Position numbers and translations under genes: made by a program
Shown here: piece after piece, positions 30,803-42,069 of the stretch
Position numbering within the stretch: position 1 is the first letter of the stretch
How the letters are laid out: every line of letters starts with the position of its first letter
Notes under the pieces: model-generated
What the model saw: only the letters and a program-made list of their open reading frames with translations
What the model was told of the DNA's origin: nothing
The model's database searches: none
Origin: Gracilaria gracilis
Taxonomy: Eukaryota; Rhodophyta; Florideophyceae; Gracilariales; Gracilariaceae
Assembly (NCBI GenBank): GCA_030374805.1
Contig: JARGSG010000030.1
Coordinates: 558,001 to 622,000 of the forward strand
Length of the DNA stretch: 64,000 nt
Reading direction: 5' to 3'

Positions 30803-32449
30803 CGATTCAACAAGATGAAGCCTTTAAGGTCCTCCTCGCCAATCTTGGCAAAACCAGACAATGGTTAACAAAGAACCAAGTAATTGGCACGGTACTACCG
30901 CACCCAGCTGCAGTGATACCAACGAAGATTCCGATTGGAACTGTGCTCGGTGTGTCTGACCCTAAGGAGGGGGAGGAGGCCGCCGAATTCGCCGAATTAC
31001 GGAATGAGTCACTTGAAGCCGATACGAATGATACCCAGAAGAACTCGGGTTTAGACACCCCAGCACCTTTTGAGGTTAAGCCGTTGCCACCTGGCACTGA
31101 ACAGACAAACCCTGTTGAGGAGTTAATGAAGCTCAATTTGGAGCACGTACCGGAGTCCCGTCGGGAGAAGCTACGCGATATGCTTCGCGAGTTTACGCCC
31201 ATGTGGGATGGTACTCTCGGAACAATTGGAGTCACAGAGCATTGCATCGATCTACTTCCGAACACTCGGCCCATTGCGCAACACCCTTACAGGGCAGGAC
31301 GGAAGGCCCGAGAAGAGAAAAAAGCTCAAGTGGAGAAGATGCTCCGAGCTGGCGTTATTGAGCCAGCTCAATCCCCTTGGGCGTCACCAGTTGTTTTGGT
31401 GCCGAAGCCAGAGGGATCATGGAGATTTTGTATCGAATACCGAAAGTTGAATGCGGTTACAGTGAAAGGTGTATACCTGATTCCCCGGTAGGGACGAATA
31501 TATCGATTCTCTAGGGAGCGCGAAATTGTTTACCACTTTAGATGCCAATTGGGGATACTGGCGAGTGCCCATAAGGGAAGAAGATAAGGATAAGACGGCC
31601 TTCGTGTGCCATCAAGGCCTGTACCGCTTTCGGAGAATGCCCTTTGGGTTAACGAACGCCCCCGCAACGTTTCAGAGAGCGGTTGATATCCTCCTGGCTA
31701 GGTTCAAGTGGACCACCTGTCTGGTATATTTGGACGACGTCGTCGTCTTTTCCAATAACATGGAGGACCATCTCACCCATGTACGGGAAGTTATGACCGT
31801 TTTACGGGACGCAGGGATTACCTTGAAGCTTAAGAAGTGCGAGTTTTTCACTGAATCGGTTAAGTACCTTGGGCATATTATTCGCCCAGGAAAGCTCTCA
31901 ATTGACGAGGTGCGGGTAAAATCCTTGAAAGAGGCGAACCACCCAAGAACTCAAACTGAGCTTCGATCCTTCTTAGGCCTGTGTAACGGTTACCGTCGTT
32001 TCGTGCCGAACTTTTCGGATATTGCTTCGCCGTTGAACAAACTACTGATGAAAGGAAAACCAGTGGAATTGGAACCCTTTGGCGATGCGGAAGCCTCCGC
32101 ATTTGCAGCACTAATTGAAGCTGTAACGTCGCCAACAGTCTTGGCACTGCCGAAACCCGGCTTACCCTACGAGGTTGACACTGATGCGAGTGCGAACAAA
32201 ATTGGTTGTGCGTTGTTCCAGGTGGAAGAGTCTGGCAAACGTCACCCTATTGGGTATTGTTCGAGATCACTGAATGTGCACGAACGGAATTACTCCGTTT
32301 CGGAGAAGGATTGCCTTGCCGTTGTATGGGCCCTCTCAACGTTGAGACCATACTTGATGGGAACCCACTTTCGGGTACACACGGACCATTCTTGCCTACG
32401 CTGGCTCATGGAACTTACCGAACCTTCGGGACGACTGATGAGATGGTGA
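30784..32449 (+). pseudogene. Chromovirus reverse transcriptase and RNase H
   Basis: Typical Ty3/gypsy order. EHCIDLLPNTRPIAQHPYR and SPWASPVVLVPKPEGSWRFC give the fingers. A stop and frameshift fall at 31489-31500. Reading then resumes with KLFTTLDANWGYWRVPI, FGLTNAPATFQRAVD and the catalytic box CLVYLDDVVVFS (YLDD). The thumb and tether follow. RNase H shows VDTDASANKIGCALF, SEKDCLAVVWAL and HTDHSCLRWL. A TGA (32447) and TAA then interrupt before QADALSRLG. The catalytic residues that I can see are kept, so only the frameshift and stops inactivate it. Confidence 0.88.
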
Positions 32450-34488
32450 CTTCGACTCTCGGAATTTGACTTTGAAGTAGTGTAAAATAAAGTCTCCTTG
32501 GACTTTCAGGCAGACGCTCTATCCCGTTTGGGCACTGCAGCAGAAGCTGAGCTGAACCCACCGAGGACACGGGAGAGATACCATGCTTTATGGTTGGTGA
32601 CCTCGATGAGGGGAAGACAGAAATCCTATCGGATGATGTGTGCGACGATATCCTCGCCACACAGACAGTAGAACCGGATACCGGGTCATTTGTACCGATT
32701 TCGCCCGAGGAGATGATACGGGAACAGCAGATGGACCCCTTTTGTATACAGGTTAGGGCCCGTCTGAACGGTAGGTATAGGATACCTTTCCAGGTGAATG
32801 ACCAAGGCTACTTGGTGCGAACTGTTGAAACCAACCCACAAATGGTGGTACCTCACTCCTTACAGAGTCGCGTACTGCACTTGTCTCACTAGGTGAAGTT
32901 GGGAGCCCACCCGGGAGGAAGGAAGCTTTATCTCACCTTAAGAAGGGACTTCTATTGGCCCGCGATGGCGTTCGATTGTTACGCAGTCCGCCACTCCTGT
33001 CAGGCTTGCGCCAAGAATGACGTGAAATTAAGAAAATACTAGAAGGAGTTAATGTTGTTCCCCGCACGGGCACCGCTGGAGTTCGTCGCCATTGACATTC
33101 TTGGAGAATTGATTAAGACCTCTCGAGGGAACCAGTACCTACTGGTCATCACCGACAGTTTCTCTAAATTGGTTAGAACAGTGCCACTCAAACGGATAAC
33201 AGCAGCCGCTGTAGCTCAAGCATTTGTTACCCACTGGGTCTTTGTATATGGCCTACCGGTACAGTTACTTTCTGTTAACGGCTCTCAAGTCATCTCGAAG
33301 TTCTTTCAAGATGTGTGTAGGATCCTGGATATTAGGAATTTATTCACTACGACTTATCATCCCCAAGCGAACGGACAAGTAGAGAGATTTAATCGAACCA
33401 TCCTTGGTGCTTTGAGATCCTATGTGGCAGATCATCCCAAGACGTGGGATCAGTTCACGGACTCTATCACGTATGCGTACAGCACCCAGGTTCATCGGGT
33501 AACAGGACTTTCACCATTTGAGCTGGTACCGTCGAGGAGACCACCTCCTCTAGCCATCGAGGCGCAGCCAACTCTGGATACGTTCCCATCACCGGGCTTG
33601 TACCGCGATGCGTGGAAGAAATGGCTTACCAAGCTGGTACCTGCAGCACGTGCCCCAATGAACAGGGCTCAGCTCGCCTACAAGCGCAACTTTGATAGCC
33701 GAATTCGCAGACCGTTACCTAACCTACAGGTAGGAGATTATGTGTTCCTTCGTAAAGAGTATTACAACCCGGAGAACGAATGCCGCCACAAGTTATGGCC
33801 GATTGCGGATGGACCCTATAAGGTTATTTTCATATCTGGAGACACCGTCGTGCTGGAAATTAATAACCAACACGAACGGATATCACGCGATCACGTCTAC
33901 AGGGCACCGAGCCCACTCCAAGAATTGGTAACGCTACCGGAAACCGGAACTGGAGTACCTGCAACACAGGAAGGACCGGAATCAAACGAGGACAGTGCGA
34001 ACCGCCCGTCGATTCTCCCGCATCAGGAACGGGGTTTATCGGACCTACTTGAGGTATCAGAGCTAGTCAAGGATAGCCCGCCCTCTCGCGCTACGCCTAC
34101 GCACTCAACTCGAGTTCAACCCCCGGCTACGGCAATATCAGCTGCCGTATCGCACCCTAAGGAGGGGGAGGACTCACCTAATCGAGCTCAGGCTGCTCCG
34201 GCATCTGCTGGATTGGCTGACGTGCTTGAGCTCTCAAAGAGACCGGAGCCCAGATCAGAAATATCGCCGCTAACGCACACGCGTTTGAGATCCTCGGTCG
34301 AGGCGAATGCCAGTAATGAAGACGAAGTTACCCCTGTAAGGAAGACCACTGTTAGTGATGAGAACCCTCGTGGGCGAACGTCCAAGTCGTTGGCTACTTC
34401 TACGCCTCGCTCGCAAGAGGTGCAGAAGTCGAGAAGTACCGAAAAAACGGTCTCCGCCGACCCGTCAATGGGTCTGCGCAGCGACTAG
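32450..34488 (+). pseudogene. Chromovirus integrase, inactivated
   Basis: The HHCC zinc domain (LHLSH...CQACAKND) is interrupted by TAG codons at 32890 and about 33040. The core domain has FVAIDILG (first Asp). Where the second catalytic Asp is expected (SDNG) the sequence reads LLSVNGSQV, so that Asp is replaced by Val. The third catalytic residue is present in NGQVERFNRT. The GPY/F-like module (LWPIADGPYKVIFISG) and a long P/S/E-rich linker follow. The Asp loss would abolish integration even without the stops. Confidence 0.85.
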
Positions 34489-35364
34489 CCCCATGGGAAG
34501 TACCCAAATTAGGTGTGGTGAAGCGGAAGATCCTTGTGGATACGGTCGTAGAGCCTGGTTCAGAAAGGGAAGTTTATGAAAAGCATCGGAGAAGCCCTCT
34601 CAGGAGCATCGTGTGGCGCAGAAGCCCTCAGTAGGACAGCGCCGTTAACGGGAGATCCCCACTCAGGGTGCAACGCCACCGGATTGGCTAGCACTCTGCC
34701 ACGTGAAGTAGTGCAAACTGTTCCGATTGGTCGGCACGCGTCAAGTGCGCGCGCATGCGACCCAATATAGCGCCGTGGCCCGGCCAATCCGGCACCCTGC
34801 ACAGGGAGTGAGCAACGCAATATCTCCGTCGCAACGGCTCTCCCGCGTCGAGGGGCAACTTCGCCTGGATCAGGAACGTCTTCGTAGTTAAAGTTGATGC
34901 CCACTGGGAAACGAGGTTAGTTCACCGGACTCCGGAAGTGAAGGGCTTTCACCAGAAGCCACTTTCGTGGAGATTGGCAGCCGGAAACGGAAGTTAGCCA
35001 TTCCCCATCGTGACGGTTAGCGCTCTCGTCAACGAGACACCCCCACCTCACCGAAGCCAGAAAACCGTTGTTACTTGCGTGTACCCGCTTGGGTTACGTA
35101 GAGAAGCAAAGCCCAATGTCGGGAACAACCAAAGGAACCGAAGACGTCAGGGTATACCCACAGGATTTTGTGGTCGATCGTATCGTGGAGCACGATGTTG
35201 CCCAGGACGGGAAAGTAATCTATCGCGTCCATTGGTACGGCTATCCCCCAGAGAAGGACACTTGGGAGCCAATTGAGCACGTTCCGAGGTCCAAGATCAT
35301 CGCTTTTCACCGAAGAACCCGGTCCGCATTACCCCCAACTCTGGATAATGCCCAAGTGGGATAG
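34489..35364 (+). pseudogene. Chromovirus C-terminal linker and chromodomain
   Basis: After more stops and shifts, the frame at about 35140-35310 encodes a clear chromodomain: FVVDRIVEHDVAQDGKVIYR, then VHWYGYPPEKDTWEPIEH. Two of the three aromatic-cage positions look intact (the Tyr/Trp of the WYGY and DTWEP segments). Chromodomains target such elements to histone-methylated chromatin. The protein ends TLDNAQVG, and the same ending occurs at 56322, which links the two elements to one family. Confidence 0.88.
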
Positions 35365-35744
35365 AACTGTCCCCGACATGTGGTAAATATGGTGTGCCGC
35401 TACGCGGTAGGTTGCGAGGAGCTCCGAGAAGAGAAGAGAAGACACCAACAAGGTTGGTTTTATGTACAATATGAACAGAGAAAGAACGCACCGAATTGTC
35501 GGTTCATCGCCGTATAACGTAACTAAGAAGTAAGAAGTAATGAAGTATCTAGGAAGATGTTGCCACGAATGGAAATGAAGTGCATCCTGGTTAGGAAATG
35601 AAGAAGTAAGAGGAAGGACGTATGAAAGAAGCTCGAACACGAGAAAGGTCCTACAGGAGGAGAGAAGTAATGCCAAGCTGTGGCCTAATTGGGTTTATCG
35701 TATCTGAGCGACAGAACTACACGCCCTCAGGAACCCTGCCCAGA
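35365..35744. other. Spacer between chromodomain and antisense ORF
   Basis: 380 bases without a gene, placed between two convergent reading frames. The plus strand is purine-rich around 35415-35440 and 35520-35640. It may contain both 3' untranslated ends. Confidence 0.45.
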
Positions 35745-37661
35745 CTACTGGTGACCAGCGTTGTTTCCGAGAGCCGGCGTCGCAAGACCCCAACCCGCGG
35801 GAGCTTGAGTGCCCTCCGCAGGGACCTGTGCCGCGTCAGCGCCGGTATTCGGAACACCCAAAAGGGGGATGTCGTCTTCCACCACCTCGCCAGCACCATG
35901 GTCCAAGGAGGGATCGACCCAGTCCGCTGGAGGACCATAGTCGTCAGAGAACATGAACCCAGTGGGGTGTTCAATCGGCATAGCCCTAGGGGCCCGCATC
36001 ATCGCTCTAGCATGAGCCTCGGAGATCATTCGCCGTTCCCACGGATCGTAGTACGCGAAGGTCCCTGAGCAGGTGGATATTCTCCTCGGTGATCGGTCGT
36101 TGCCGCGAGGGCCACCTTCTGATAGCCAGGGCACCGGAATCCGGTCCCAATCGACGGCCTCGATGAAGCGGAGGAGCAGGTGAACCTCTTCCTGGTTGGA
36201 ATCGGACCCCAAGGGTATAGACAGATCCTGTCGCCGGATAATCCATCGGAGCATCGGAGGGATATACCAGAGACGGTATTGATCGTACGTATCCCACAGG
36301 AGATGTGCCGCCACGCGGGCACCCCACTCCGCCGCAAAGAGCGTCCAGTACCCAGAGCAGGGATCGTTCAGCATTCTACAGCCTACATAGTAGAGGCATG
36401 GAGGAAGTTCGGCGTAGCACCCTCGCAGGACCTCTACATTTGCCCACCAGCTGGGAAGCGCAGCGTATCGCCCCGGCAGGGAGTTGTAGCGCAATCGCTC
36501 AGCCTTCGAGTGTGGATACGGAATCAGGAACCCTCGACGGGACCGCAAGCTTCGCTCAAGCCGAACACGACGCTCAAAGCTCCACAAGAAATCTTTGGAT
36601 GATCGCCGAAGGTATCTGAATTCCGCCCGAAGAAGGAGACGAATCCAGAGAAGAAAACCATCGACCACGTTCGGTACCTCAGCCCTATGGGGAGATTCGT
36701 TGAACTCCGCTAATGCGTATTCGTAGGACCTCTCGCCGAAAGATCGGAAATGTGACACGTCAAAATTAAACCGCAACGGTACCAAGTGATCCGATCGAAC
36801 ACGTCTAGCTCCTACATAGGCAGCACGAGCCCACAGTGCCCTAGTGCGACTATGGGCATCACCGCCCGCACAGAACAGGTGCAGGGGATCGACCGCCACA
36901 CGGAGACGCCAGCTTCTGGACCAAACTACTTCGCGATGGAGCCCACCTGGGAGGTAACCGTTCTCAGCATACGAGTCAATAAGAGCCTCGTCGGCTACGG
37001 CCGTCGAATGGAACCCAGGTGCACGGCAATACACCTCGCCATGCTGCCGGGGCCGTCTGAAACGGAAACTTTCCAAGCTGATCCAGCCCCTGGCATTGAC
37101 CGTTAACGGCATCGCTTGCTCGGAGTTCCACGCCGCTGCGTCGATATCGGGAGCCGGAGGAGAAGCTGCGGGGTCGTAGCCTTGCGAGGATTGTCCATGT
37201 TGAGCGCCCTGTTGGGAGAAGTAGCCAGGAGATTGGTAACCAGATGGATGGTACTGCGGCTGTGCTTGAGAACCTCCTTCAGGGAGAGGCATCGAGTTAA
37301 ACCCGCCGAAGTATCCGGAAGAGCCTGCCATTTGGTAAGGAGACTGCTGATAACCCGAGGGTTGATGAGCTGGCACCATAGCGTGGGACGAATGGAACTG
37401 AGATGACGCCTGAGGAGGAGGTTGTTGAAAGCCTAAGTAGGAAAGTTTCTCGAAGGGAGCAGCACTCGACGAAGCCGCCTGTGAGGCACTTGAGGAAGCG
37501 TTCCCCGGAAGTGGGTTAGTCGCGAAAGGATTCATGCCTGCGGTAGGAGAGAAGGTTGGAGATGACAGTTTTTGCCGCGAAGTCGGAGAAGAGTGAGGTC
37601 GTGTACCACGCGTTGGTTGAGGAAGCTGAAAAGGTATCGCCGAAGTCTCGGAGTCCGCCAT
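35745..37661 (-). CDS. Intact 638-residue ORF of unknown family, antisense to the chromovirus (ORF-A)
   Basis: A full-length frame from ATG with no break, in contrast to the heavily mutated pol beside it. Residues 1-185 are Q/S/P/G/Y-rich and probably disordered, prion-like in composition (repeated GYQ, SGY). Residues ~190-560 are rich in W, R, L and Y and look folded. The C-terminus (580-638) is acidic then A/G/P-rich. No catalytic motif, zinc finger or membrane span is recognised. Blocks WWANVEV (405), PPCLYYVG (420), EWGARVA (445) and EEVHLLLRFIEAVDW (491-505) recur in the same order in the broken ORF at 59017-60981, so this is a family, not a chance frame. Its stop lies 380 bp from the chromodomain stop. 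It could be an antisense accessory gene of the retrotransposon, a separate mobile gene, or a host gene. Confidence 0.7.
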   Translation of the reverse strand: MADSETSAIPFQLPQPTRGTRPHSSPTSRQKLSSPTFSPTAGMNPFATNPLPGNASSSASQAASSSAAPFEKLSYLGFQQPPPQASSQFHSSHAMVPAHQPSGYQQSPYQMAGSSGYFGGFNSMPLPEGGSQAQPQYHPSGYQSPGYFSQQGAQHGQSSQGYDPAASPPAPDIDAAAWNSEQAMPLTVNARGWISLESFRFRRPRQHGEVYCRAPGFHSTAVADEALIDSYAENGYLPGGLHREVVWSRSWRLRVAVDPLHLFCAGGDAHSRTRALWARAAYVGARRVRSDHLVPLRFNFDVSHFRSFGERSYEYALAEFNESPHRAEVPNVVDGFLLWIRLLLRAEFRYLRRSSKDFLWSFERRVRLERSLRSRRGFLIPYPHSKAERLRYNSLPGRYAALPSWWANVEVLRGCYAELPPCLYYVGCRMLNDPCSGYWTLFAAEWGARVAAHLLWDTYDQYRLWYIPPMLRWIIRRQDLSIPLGSDSNQEEVHLLLRFIEAVDWDRIPVPWLSEGGPRGNDRSPRRISTCSGTFAYYDPWERRMISEAHARAMMRAPRAMPIEHPTGFMFSDDYGPPADWVDPSLDHGAGEVVEDDIPLLGVPNTGADAAQVPAEGTQAPAGWGLATPALGNNAGHQ

Positions 37662-37830
37662 TCTGAGGTTCAGTGGTGAAGTAAGAGTAGCGATTCGCCT
37701 CGAGGGACGGTGTTACAGTTCGTCGATCTCTTGTGAGGCGAGCCCAGTGAATGCGCGACACGCGGTTGGCATTCACAGCGGCGCAGAGTGGCGTCGCCTT
37801 ATTCCTGGGCTTGCAACAAATAAAATACCC

Positions 37831-37868
37831 GACCGTTCCGGCGAGTATGCAACTCGCCGGCGACGGTC
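37831..37868. repeat. Strong hairpin upstream of ORF-A (first)
   Basis: GACCGT pairs with ACGGTC and CCGGCGAGT with ACTCGCCGG, with a small internal loop and a 5-base terminal loop ATGCA, giving 15 paired bases. It lies 170 bp before the ORF-A start codon. Confidence 0.8.
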
Positions 37869-37891
37869 AAGGGAGCGCACTTTCCTAACAC

Positions 37892-37950
37892 GTTGCGCTC
37901 GCCCGATCGTGCCGTGATCTACATACAAAGTCGATCAGGCGAGTTGCAAC
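37892..37950. repeat. Hairpin upstream of ORF-A (second)
   Basis: GTTGC pairs with GCAAC, and CTCGCCCGATCG (37898-37909) pairs with CGATCAGGCGAG (37932-37943) with one C/A mismatch. It shares the GGCGAGTTGC core with the first hairpin in inverted orientation. Confidence 0.75.
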
Positions 37951-38353
37951 TACTGCAAACCAAGCGTGTCAGCCAAAACCTAGAAATCCCAAGACTCACC
38001 TCATTAACTGTCTTCTTCTTCCAAATACAGTCGGAGCTCTTGCAACAGAATTAGACACGCAAAACAATCACAGCCAAACAAAAGTTGCAAATTCGCAGAA
38101 AAACACATTCGACCTTCAGGAAGTTCAAATATAAAAGTATTCATCAATCAAAAAGGTCCACTTCCGAAGCTAAAAATTGAAAAATTTACCCTACAACGAC
38201 GTACAACTCTAAACACGTTGTCCGCAATAGCAGCTCACAACACAAGTCTTCCATTTCATACTTTGATTATCCAAGTTGGCATTTTTTTGGGCTGCAATAC
38301 GACCAACATGGCACCCGCTATGCCCCTAAAAGTCAGGATATGAGTTAATACAC

Positions 38354-39948
38354 AGAAAGTACGAGCAAATTGTGTGGTTCAAAAGTGAATGCATCAGAGA
38401 TGATAAGGGTGAATTACTGGCCATTGATGGTGCGACAAACGTGATTTCAAAATCAATGAACAATATGGTGCTTCATATTCCTCTTCCATTCTTTAAAGAG
38501 TACGTACGCTCTGACCTACACAAGGAAAATTCGGAGAATCTATTCATGAAGCTGCAAGATCTTGTGTCCCGAGTAGAAAAACGTATGGGGTATAGCTCTT
38601 TCTACGGCTTTCTGTCCGACTCTTGTAACTTAATGAGGTAACTCCGTGAGATATGTTTAGGAAAGAGGTTATTTAAATTAGCGTATGGCTGTAGCATGCA
38701 TGCGTTACACAATTTAAGTGGAGATTTTGGGAAAGGGCTATTTTCTCCAACACGATACGCAAAGCTATCCTTTTTCGAAACCAATTAAGTTTAATGGACT
38801 GCTTCGTAAAGTTTACGATAACTTGTGTACGGAGAAGCTATTCAAGACATACAAAACGGTTCTTTACTCGAAATCAAGATGAGCAACAGTCAATCTCATG
38901 CTAAAGCGACTGCTTCTCGTGAAGCAAGTGATCACTTACATGCCTAAGCTGGTATGAATGAAAAAGAGAGGTTGGAGCTTGACAAACATTCGAACTGCCA
39001 GCACCAATCAATTACATCATAACAAACTCTGCCTTTTTGGGAAATTGTCTCAGTAGTTCACAAAACCTTCGACCTGATATGCAAAAACCATGGGTATATT
39101 AGAGGGTGAGGCAACGCCAATATCCCTCATGTGTGCCACTTTTCTTTACACAAGAATTTTGTTGAAGAGATTGAGTCGCTCTAACGATAGTGTAACAAGA
39201 GACGAACGAGTGCTGTATCAAAAGAACCGAATATACTCTCCGATACTAATCTTATCATTAAATTGAGACCCCATACTGTGTTGAAATGGAACAAAGCGCA
39301 ATATGTACAAGAATACGGCGAAGTCTTTGCGGGCATGGGAAACGGTAGCATTGTGGAACAGGGACATCAAGCGTTGCCCATTTTTGCCGATGACAGCCAT
39401 CATAAAGAACGTCTTGTGACCAATTTCAGGCTCCACTGTTTATCTCCTCATAGCTTAGCTTACTACTCAGCCTGAAAGGATTCCACCCACGTCTGGTCTG
39501 GGGACAAATTGAGTATTCGCTCCCTGTCTTGGAAAATGAGCTGATGAAGGTATACAAAGCTTCTTCCTCTTCGGCTGGCGTGGAATGAATCCACAAGATT
39601 TCCAGACGAATTTTCACTTCGAAAAGAGGGAGAACGGAAGAGCTGAAGATCAGGAAACAAGTGGCAATTGCACACAATTTTTCAATCGTGTGCAAGCAGC
39701 CTCCGCAAACACGTGGTGACTGGCTCGAGAAATACATATCCGAAATAGTTTCACACAGTTTGCCTCCAGACAACGGTGACGTCGCCAATGGCATTGCTTT
39801 GCTGGTTTTAGAGGCAAGGGTAGAAGATGAAAACATTGTAGAAAACGAGGAGGAGGAGAAGGAATTCTTGGAGTACTTACCTGATAACGTAATGAGCATA
39901 GAAGAAGTTTTAGATTCAATAGTATTCAACGATCCTGACTGGCTTTGA
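38354..39948 (+). pseudogene. hAT-like transposase relic (DUF659 type)
   Basis: In one main frame with stops, pieces match hAT-family transposases. GFLSDSCNLMR then LREICLGKRLFKLAYGCSMH and ALHNLSGDFGK resemble the DUF659 TDNAxNM...CxxHxLNLL region. PFWEIVSVVHKTFDLICKNH resembles the FW..V..V..P segment. The C-terminal part SSSSAGVE...RRIFTSKRE then VAIAHNFSIV resembles the hAT dimerisation domain (SSAxxERxFS...KRNRL). No DDE set can be assembled, and many stops are present. An acidic stretch (ENEEEEKEF) ends it. No terminal inverted repeats were found. Confidence 0.6.
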
Positions 39949-41052
39949 GCAGCGGCGTCTGCAAAACCATGTTTGATCACTTCTTGCTTGCAGGTTTGGA
40001 TATGTGTTAACTGGCGTATAGCTTACTCAAGCCGTAGGTTTTGAGAAAGAATGGAGCAGAAGACGGGCGTTTAGTGAGACTAAAGCAAGAAAGCCTTCTG
40101 GTTCTTGAACAATTTGGCTTGGGTGGAGCTCGTTTAGAACGCTTGTTTGGCAGCAGTTTACCATCTTCGCTTGCATTGATGCAGTTCAAAATGACGTTGG
40201 AAGGCTCTGGGGAGTGTTTGTTGACACTAATCGTTTGGAAAAGTGGCGCTTTGGCATGTGTGTGAAATTTGGTGCAGCGAATCTTGCTTCTTGCACACTT
40301 CAAGTTGATTCAAGTTGATCTTCGCGTCTCACAAAAGATCTTCTGCATTGCTTTGGCTTTCATATAAGCAACTTGAAAGCAACAAGGTTGAATAAGTACC
40401 TTCATAAAGAACGTAAATAACCTTTTTTATTATGTTCCAAAATAAGTAATCAAACTATGGTCAGCATGCACTCGCGAAAGACAAAAGCAGCTGCCCTTGC
40501 TGCCATTTCAGCAAAAATGACGAAGACACTTGGTGTGCTTCTACTGATTCGGAAGCGTAGAACTCGTCTAAGCAGATCCCCTTAGGTCGCGAAGCACAAG
40601 GGACAAAGGCTCCTACATCCTTTGAACGACAATGACGAGACCCCGTGACAACAGCTACTCAAACTAGGAAAAGAAAGCGACATTTTTGTAGTCACAGACT
40701 TTAGTAGACAAATTTTCTTCGACACATTACTACCCATATTTGAACACACACGAATGAAGATCACAAAACGAAGTCTCTATCGCAGAACAACATCCCCAAA
40801 GGGACAAAAACTTCTATTGCAGTCTAAAACTTTAATGGGAATGGCAATACATTATGTGAAGACAAGCTGCACTATATGTACCAGCTCTGTCCCTTCTGTG
40901 GCAAAGTTTTGTCTTTTTTGAGTGTGTGGATTGATTACGCGCTTTATGTTGTTCTAAATGTTGTTAGAAAGTAAAACGATCTCTATGTCGAGATACGGTT
41001 GCCGACCATGGCTAGTATGAAGGCTTCAGCTGCTCTTACTCAAAAGAACAGA
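39949..41052. other. Intergenic, no recognised gene
   Basis: About 1.1 kb of moderately A/T-rich DNA with only short frames (for example 75 codons at 40041). It may hold further decayed transposon sequence, which I cannot assign. Confidence 0.4.
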
Positions 41053-42054
41053 CAGTTCGGACCCTTACGGGAATGTATGGTTGGTATAACGGACGGTGGG
41101 GGCTTTTATTGTTAAAATACGGGGAAATTAACCTACAAAATGCGTACTATGAAGGCTATACGCAACAGGAGGAAGTAACTAGTATATTTTTGTTCTACTT
41201 CTTCGGTGAAATTTTACATGCAACCGTGAACTTCCGCGGCATGTAGAGAAACGCCCGCGAGGGTCATTTTCCTGACTTCGTCGTTTGAGCGTTGGCCTGA
41301 CTTCGCGCTTACTACCGCAACGTGCGGGTTGCTTACCACCGTTATGGTATGCATGGTGTGCATGGTGTACGAGCGCACGTACACTGCAGTCCCAATATGG
41401 GTGTGATGTGCACACGTGTGGTATGATTGCAAGGGACGGTTGGCACCGCCTTGCTGGTATTTTAGTTATTTATTACACATTATTTGCCTAATTTAGGTAG
41501 GTTTTTACACACTATTTAGGGCCAGGGCGCCAAGGCACTGCTACTCAGTAAATCTCCGAACCAGGGTTGGCTCTAGGCTTCTTTGCCTTCTTCTGTACTC
41601 TACTGCTCACCGGAGTGATGCACAATTGCTAACGGGCTGTCTTTTTTCCTGGGGCACCGAAACGAACCCATTGGTCGGAGTATTCACCAACTATTGGCGT
41701 GTTCGCCCTTTATAAGGTGTCCTCCGGCTTTTTGGTTTCCTCTGGTCACTCTCGTGAATTCGCCGTCTTTTCTCTTTTTTTGGGTTGCTCCCCGAGACTC
41801 TAGGCCTGTGCTGACACCGTGTCGCAGTCGCCCCAATTTGGAAACCTTGCCTCCTGTGAGGATAACACACACACGCCGCTCACGTGAAGTACCTTCTTGT
41901 ATCACCTTCCTACGCTGGTCGTGAAGGGTTGACATCCGTCTTACACCCGACGTAGTCGTTTAATTTCTGGAAGGGCTCTACTGCTGCGTTTCAATCGTAA
42001 AAGGAAGATCCGGACGTCTTCTGGTTTTTTATCGCTTGCAAGCATTTCACTACA
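41053..42054 (+). repeat. Putative 5' LTR of the second chromovirus
   Basis: The right end is inferred from actaca followed after 3 bases by the TGGTCTCCCGAC primer-site motif. The left end is tentative, from a weak match between GGACCC..ACGGGAA here and the sequence just after the chromodomain at 56325. Part of it (41252-41480) recurs, diverged, at 57590-57795. Old and not paired with certainty. Confidence 0.4.
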
Positions 42055-42057
42055 AAG

Positions 42058-42069
42058 TGGTCTCCCGAC
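42058..42069 (+). promoter_or_regulatory. Putative primer-binding site, second chromovirus
   Basis: TGGTCTCCCGAC, identical to 27720-27731 in the first element and placed the same way 3 bases after ctaca. This identity across two otherwise diverged leaders supports a functional site. Confidence 0.6.

Larger units (their letters stand above)
37662..38353. other. Upstream region of ORF-A
   Basis: About 690 bases. It contains two structured hairpins (37831-37868 and 37892-37950, listed separately) in the position expected for the promoter or 5' leader of ORF-A. The rest, becoming A/T-rich after 38000, shows no gene. Confidence 0.45.

Noticed and set aside
35745..37661. ORF-A as a retroviral-type envelope or second Gag
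   Set aside because: No signal peptide, membrane span or zinc knuckle, and it is on the opposite strand to a complete gag-pol.
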